Program-made: the position numbers and the translations under genes
Notes under the pieces: generated by a model
The model's database searches: none
What the model was told of the DNA's origin: nothing
What the model saw: the letters and a program-made list of their open reading frames with translations, nothing else
In this document: positions 60,439 through 64,000 of the stretch, in pieces
How positions within the stretch are numbered: the stretch's first letter is position 1
How the letters are laid out: every line of letters starts with the position of its first letter
From: UBA2834 sp963623365
Lineage (GTDB): Bacteria > Patescibacteriota > Saccharimonadia > Saccharimonadales > Saccharimonadaceae
Length of the DNA: 64,000 nucleotides
Direction of reading: 5' to 3'
NCBI GenBank assembly: GCA_963623365.1
Contig: CAVFJY010000004.1
Span: 1-64,000, forward strand

Positions 60439-60994
60439 ATTCGATATTTTTGCAATTATGCCATTGCCAACTGGCGGCAACAGCAAAGATGATGAAAAAT
60501 AGGATCATAAAGAGTTGCGGAATGGCGGTGGTGATATTCTCGGGCAAAAGCGTAACGACATTGCTAGCAATAAGATTGGCGCCCTCGATGGCGGTAAAAA
60601 TGATAATTGCAGGCTTCATCATCCAGACGGCAACCATACCAGCGACAGCGCCAGCAGCAATGGCGATGGCGGGCAATGTCCAGCTGGTGACGGGGCCGAA
60701 ATGATTAAGTACGAACCAAAAGACGACGACGCCGGCGGTGAGCGAGACGGCAAGTTTTTCGATAGAAAGGCCGACCAGCGACAGTAACGCGCCAGCGGCA
60801 ATTTGCAAAACGAGTTGCCAGAAGGAATCGTCGATTAAATTAGGCGCATAGGTTTGAACAACGCTAAAGCCAATGACGAACCAGATAATGGACATAGCAA
60901 TGCGCTTTAAGCGATAGCCGCCAAAAGCGAGAATGACGCCAATTAAGATGCTGGCGAGCGTTAAAATTGGCACGTTGGGATTGAGATTTTCCAT
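60437..60994 (-). CDS. Multi-pass membrane protein of unknown function
   Basis: About 185 aa, with five to six hydrophobic segments (ILTLASILIGVILAFGGY onward) resembling DUF4203/TMEM198-like proteins, but the match is loose. The ATG at 60994 is 6 bases from an extended -10 box that overlaps the end of the upstream transporter gene, so it has its own promoter. Confidence 0.65.
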   Translation of the reverse strand: MENLNPNVPILTLASILIGVILAFGGYRLKRIAMSIIWFVIGFSVVQTYAPNLIDDSFWQLVLQIAAGALLSLVGLSIEKLAVSLTAGVVVFWFVLNHFGPVTSWTLPAIAIAAGAVAGMVAVWMMKPAIIIFTAIEGANLIASNVVTLLPENITTAIPQLFMILFFIIFAVAASWQWHNCKNIE

Positions 60995-60998
60995 AAGC

Positions 60999-61910
60999 TT
61001 ATTGTAGCATAACGATGCCGATGACGGCGAGAATAGTCGCAATGAGGTGTGCAAGCACGATATGACGCGAGAGCTTTTCGCGACCGAATTTTGGTACGAC
61101 AATAGAGAGAATGATGCCGAGGATGAAGACGATAATCATTTCGAGCGCATTAGAGATGACGGACACAAGCGCAGGTGTACCAATGATAAGCGCGTAGCGG
61201 CCGGCGAATTCGGCGATAAGAAAAATAGTTTGTGCGGTGGCAAGGGAGAGGTTGAGGCGTTTGCCGTCGTGCCGGTTGATATATTTGTAGCGTTTGCGCC
61301 AATCGGGATGCGCGAAGTAGTAGATGAGGTCCATGATGCCGCGACCGAGTACGAACCAAGCAAAGGTAGTAGTAAAAGCGAAGCCCTCGCCGGCATGAGC
61401 AGTGATAACGCCCGATGTGGCGGCAAGTAGGACGTAGAGCAAAAAGCCGATTGCGGAACTAAGCTCGAGTTTGCGACTATGCTTACGCTTGCGCGAAAAG
61501 ACGATGACGGCGGGTGCCATGATGATAATTAAAAAAGCGAGTAGCTGCAAACTGGTAATTTGCTGGCCAAAGATTACGCAGTCGGCAATCAGGTAAATTA
61601 CGGGTGTGAGCTGGAGGAAGACGGAAGCGGTGGTAGTTTCTTCGTCTTTGAGTGCACGATAATATGGGATTGAGGCGGTCGAGCTGAGTACGCCAGCGAA
61701 TAGTAGCCAGGCGACGCGCGGCCAACCCATATCTTCGATGCCGAAAATCAAAAATAAAGCCGCTGCAGTTACGAGATAAGAAATGCCGTAGAAGAATTTG
61801 ATCGATTCTTGTTTTTTGCCTTTAAAAATGACATCGGTAATATAGTTGTCGAAGAAGCCGCAGATGGCATAACCGGCGGCATTCACGATAGAGAGAATTA
61901 GCCATAACAT
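60999..61910 (-). CDS. EamA/DMT-superfamily transporter
   Basis: About 303 aa with ten membrane segments arranged as two five-helix halves: T-A-S-I-P-Y-Y-R-A-L-K-D-E-E-T-T-T-A-S-V-F-L-Q-L-T-P-V is the conserved EamA helix-4/5 motif. The two halves are joined by a hydrophilic linker (KRYKYINRHDGKRL). Substrates of the family range from amino acids to nucleotide sugars. The ATG at 61910 follows the -10 box by 7 bases. Confidence 0.8.
   Translation of the reverse strand: MLWLILSIVNAAGYAICGFFDNYITDVIFKGKKQESIKFFYGISYLVTAAALFLIFGIEDMGWPRVAWLLFAGVLSSTASIPYYRALKDEETTTASVFLQLTPVIYLIADCVIFGQQITSLQLLAFLIIIMAPAVIVFSRKRKHSRKLELSSAIGFLLYVLLAATSGVITAHAGEGFAFTTTFAWFVLGRGIMDLIYYFAHPDWRKRYKYINRHDGKRLNLSLATAQTIFLIAEFAGRYALIIGTPALVSVISNALEMIIVFILGIILSIVVPKFGREKLSRHIVLAHLIATILAVIGIVMLQ
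61001..61009 (-). promoter_or_regulatory. Extended -10 of the multi-pass membrane protein
   Basis: TG-C-TACAAT, 6 bases before the ATG at 60994, inside the 3' end of the neighbouring gene. Confidence 0.6.
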
Positions 61911-61917
61911 TAGCAAT

Positions 61918-61923
61918 ATTATA
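61918..61923 (-). promoter_or_regulatory. -10 box of the EamA-like gene
   Basis: TATAAT preceded by TG without spacer, 7 bases before the ATG at 61910. Confidence 0.55.
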
Positions 61924-61942
61924 CACGAGCGCTTTGGAATTG

Positions 61943-61951
61943 TGTTACAAT
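61943..61951 (+). promoter_or_regulatory. Extended -10 upstream of the GH97 gene
   Basis: TG-T-TACAAT, 6 bases before an ATG at 61958 that starts a 7-codon leader ORF. Confidence 0.55.
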
Positions 61952-61957
61952 ATTCTT

Positions 61958-61981
61958 ATGCTAATTGAGGGTAAATTGTGA
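61958..61981 (+). CDS. Seven-codon leader ORF overlapping the GH97 start
   Basis: ATG at 61958 encodes M-L-I-E-G-K-L and ends in TGA that overlaps the GTG start of the GH97 gene (GTGA). GAGGG inside the ORF serves as its Shine-Dalgarno. It could be a leaderless start that feeds ribosomes to the GTG by coupling. Speculative. Confidence 0.35.
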   Translation: MLIEGKL

Positions 61982-63945
61982 GCTTTTTCGGAGATTTATT
62001 TAGAAAGCCAAAGACGGATGCGATCTTTGACGTTAAATCGCCGAATGGGCGGGTAGTTGCAACGTTCATGCTTGACCATGGACAAATATTTTATTATGCC
62101 AAACGCGATGACAAAATTATCTTGCGCAAGTCGCGCTTAGGGTTAATGTTGAAAGATGCTTCCCCGCTGGCGGATGGTTTTTCGTTGGTGCGGGCTTATT
62201 CGCGCTCCTTTGATGACACCTGGCGCGCGCAATGGGGCGAGCAGCATGTGATTCGCAATAATTACAACGAAACCGCAATTTATCTCGAAGAAGTCGAAAA
62301 ACCCTCACGACTTTTGACTTTGCGTTTTCGAGTATATGACGAAGGTTTTGCTTTTCGGTATGAAGTGCCGGCACAGCCGGAAATGGAACGCTTGGTGATT
62401 TCGGATGAGCTGACGGAATTTTCAGTGGACTCGAACAGTCGTTCGTGGAGCATTCCTGCTTATCAGCCGGACCGTTATGAATATGATTACGTTGAACATC
62501 CAGTTTATAGTTTGACCGAGTCGGTGCATACGCCGCTAACAATTCAGACGCCAACGAATAACTTTATCGCGATTCACGAAGCGGCATTATATAACTACGG
62601 CGCAATGACATTGAAGATTAATAACCAATCGCTGAAGACGGATATTACGCCACTGTCGGACGGGATGCGTGCTTATGTGGAATTGCCGTTCTCGACGCCA
62701 TGGCGCACGGTGATTATTGGACATGATGCATTGGATTTGACGACTAGTCGGATGATGCTGAACTTGAACGATCCGCCACGCGAAGATTTTTCGTGGGTTG
62801 AACCAAAGAAGTTCCTCGGCATTTGGTGGGCGATGTATGTGGGCGAATGGACGTGGGCGCCGGGAGAACGACATGGCGCGACGACTGAACATGCAATGCA
62901 ATATATTGATTCGTGTAAAAATTTGGGTATTACTGGACTGCTGATTGAAGGCTGGAATGATGGCTGGGAGGGTGACTGGCTTGAAAACGGCGTGTCAAAT
63001 AAATTTATGGAAGCGACGCCGGATTTTGATATGCAAGTTGTATCGGATTATGGCCATGCGAACGGCGTGGAATTGATTGGGCATCACGAGACGGTCGGTT
63101 TTATTGACAATTACGAGCAGCAGCTTGAAGATGCCTATCGCTATTATAAAAAATATGGGGTGCGTTATATTAAGTCGGGTTATGCTGGCTCAAAGATGAC
63201 GATTAATGGCCGACGCGAATATCATCATTCGCAGCTGGGTGTGTTGCATTATCAACGTGCGCTGGAATTGGCGGCGAAATACCAGATTATGTTAGACGTG
63301 CATGAGCCGATTAAATCGACGGGGATTGAGCGAACTTGGCCAAATTTGATGACGCGCGAAGGTGCGCGCGGGCAAGAATATGAAGGTGGTGCATTGAAGC
63401 CGTCGCATGCTTGCTATTTGCCATTTACGCGTTTGCTGGCGGGGGGAATGGATTATACGCCGGGAATTTTGGATGTTTCGAATTTTGCAAAACGGATGGC
63501 GACAACGATTGTGCGCCAGTTGGCTTATTATGTAACGATTTATTCGTCGATGCAGATGGCGGCGGATCGGCCACAATTCTATGAACGCGAATATCCGGAT
63601 TTATGGGAATTTATTCGCGATGTGCCGTTGTCGTGGGAGCGTACTGTACCGCTGCTCGGCGAGATTGGCAAGTATTATGTGGTGGCGCGGCAAGAATGGG
63701 ATGGCGCCGATTGGTATATTGGCGGCGTGACGAATGAAGAGGGCCGCAAAGTTGAGCTGTACATTGATTTCTTGGAACCGCAGGTGAATTATGTGGCGCG
63801 AATTTATCGTGATTCGGACGATGCGCATTATCGCGACCATCCAATGGGCTATGAGGTTGAAGAAAAAGTGTTGCGTCAAGGCGATCGACTAGAGATGTAT
63901 ATGGCGCCCGGTGGGGGCTTTGCGATTAAGTTACATAAGCAATAG
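61978..63945 (+). CDS. Glycoside hydrolase family 97 (probably inverting alpha-glucosidase type)
   Basis: A 655-aa GH97 protein. N-terminal beta-supersandwich (~1-260; D-V-K-S-P-N-G-R-V… D-E-G-F-A-F-R-Y), then the catalytic barrel: L-G-I-W-W-A-M-Y-V-G, G-L-L-I-E-G-W-N-D-G-W-E-G-D, H-H-E-T, V-R-Y-I-K-S-G-Y-A-G, D-V-H-E-P-I-K-S-T-G…R-T-W-P-N and R-G-Q-E-Y-E. In retaining GH97 galactosidases a catalytic Asp replaces the glycine in the K-S-G-Y position, so K-S-G-Y-A-G fits the inverting SusB-like alpha-glucosidases. There is no signal peptide, unlike the periplasmic Bacteroidetes enzymes, so it should act in the cytoplasm. Start GTG at 61978. Confidence 0.88.
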   Translation: MSFFGDLFRKPKTDAIFDVKSPNGRVVATFMLDHGQIFYYAKRDDKIILRKSRLGLMLKDASPLADGFSLVRAYSRSFDDTWRAQWGEQHVIRNNYNETAIYLEEVEKPSRLLTLRFRVYDEGFAFRYEVPAQPEMERLVISDELTEFSVDSNSRSWSIPAYQPDRYEYDYVEHPVYSLTESVHTPLTIQTPTNNFIAIHEAALYNYGAMTLKINNQSLKTDITPLSDGMRAYVELPFSTPWRTVIIGHDALDLTTSRMMLNLNDPPREDFSWVEPKKFLGIWWAMYVGEWTWAPGERHGATTEHAMQYIDSCKNLGITGLLIEGWNDGWEGDWLENGVSNKFMEATPDFDMQVVSDYGHANGVELIGHHETVGFIDNYEQQLEDAYRYYKKYGVRYIKSGYAGSKMTINGRREYHHSQLGVLHYQRALELAAKYQIMLDVHEPIKSTGIERTWPNLMTREGARGQEYEGGALKPSHACYLPFTRLLAGGMDYTPGILDVSNFAKRMATTIVRQLAYYVTIYSSMQMAADRPQFYEREYPDLWEFIRDVPLSWERTVPLLGEIGKYYVVARQEWDGADWYIGGVTNEEGRKVELYIDFLEPQVNYVARIYRDSDDAHYRDHPMGYEVEEKVLRQGDRLEMYMAPGGGFAIKLHKQ

Positions 63946-63967
63946 TGGCTCTGGTTCGATTTTGGTG

Positions 63968-63995
63968 GGGAAGCTACGGAAAGCTTCCCTTTTTT
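63968..63995 (+). terminator. Terminator of the GH97 gene
   Basis: GGGAAGCT/AGCTTCCC stem, then six T. Confidence 0.92.
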
Positions 63996-64000
63996 GGGTC

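Overview
The window looks like the chromosome of a Patescibacteria/CPR bacterium, most likely a Saccharibacteria (TM7)-type organism, with an accessory island at its left end. The main reasons are compact, overlapping housekeeping genes, the MurT/GatD lipid II amidation pair, a single pilin-like gene, several C-terminally membrane-anchored surface proteins, and many genes unlike well-known families. No taxonomic search was possible, so this is inference. TGA is a real stop codon here (the murT/gatD ATGA overlap, rlmH and several others), so the glycine-UGA code of Gracilibacteria/SR1 does not apply. A run of 10 N at 2718-2727 marks a draft scaffold.

Region 1-8.9 kb is a defence-like island on the plus strand. 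It starts with the 3' part of an NB-ARC/STAND-type ATPase. Next comes a type II restriction-modification operon: a small XRE regulator, a double-domain adenine methyltransferase interrupted by the N gap, and an AlwI-like nuclease. After it come a candidate 104-nt structured RNA on the minus strand and a 905-aa superfamily 1 helicase. Region 8.9-15.1 kb, on the minus strand, is a surface-polysaccharide block: nucleotide-sugar dehydrogenase, two GT2 enzymes, a polymerase/GT2 fusion and a Wzx flippase. A large serine recombinase with an unusual tandem HTH tail follows (15.2-17.4 kb), then a decayed HNH endonuclease (17.8-18.1 kb). Genes in the island tend to have strong AAGGAGG-type ribosome binding sites.

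Region 18.3-25.4 kb holds a lipoprotein with a structured leader, a 1039-aa membrane protein of unknown function, a stand-alone copy of the recombinase's HTH tail, a surface protein whose ribosome binding site lies in a perfect hairpin, and a pilin-like protein. Region 25.4-31.7 kb is a second glycan block: a broken UDP-GlcNAc 2-epimerase, a GT4-GT2 fusion, a GT2, a metallo-beta-lactamase-fold hydrolase, a nucleotidyltransferase and a membrane protein.

Region 31.8-64 kb is housekeeping and envelope: CapA-like protein, an ABC exporter/murT/gatD operon, a cutinase-family protein with an in-frame TGA, tdk-tmk-ung, an adenylate-kinase-like gene, hisS, tRNA-Phe, a repeat surface protein and partners, a glycine-rich protein, a SIMPL protein, glyA, a dnaX-dnaB-glycosyltransferase-ybaB-recR cluster, an aquaporin, rplJ-rplL behind an L10 leader, rlmH, a Mbeg1-like hydrolase, an EamA-type transporter and a cytoplasmic GH97 glucosidase.

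Two genome-wide signals stand out. Many core genes have an extended -10 box (TG-n-TAnnnT) only 6-9 nt upstream of the start codon, which predicts leaderless mRNAs. Three housekeeping proteins (DnaX, RecR, MurT) lack the Cys4 zinc ribbon that their families normally carry.
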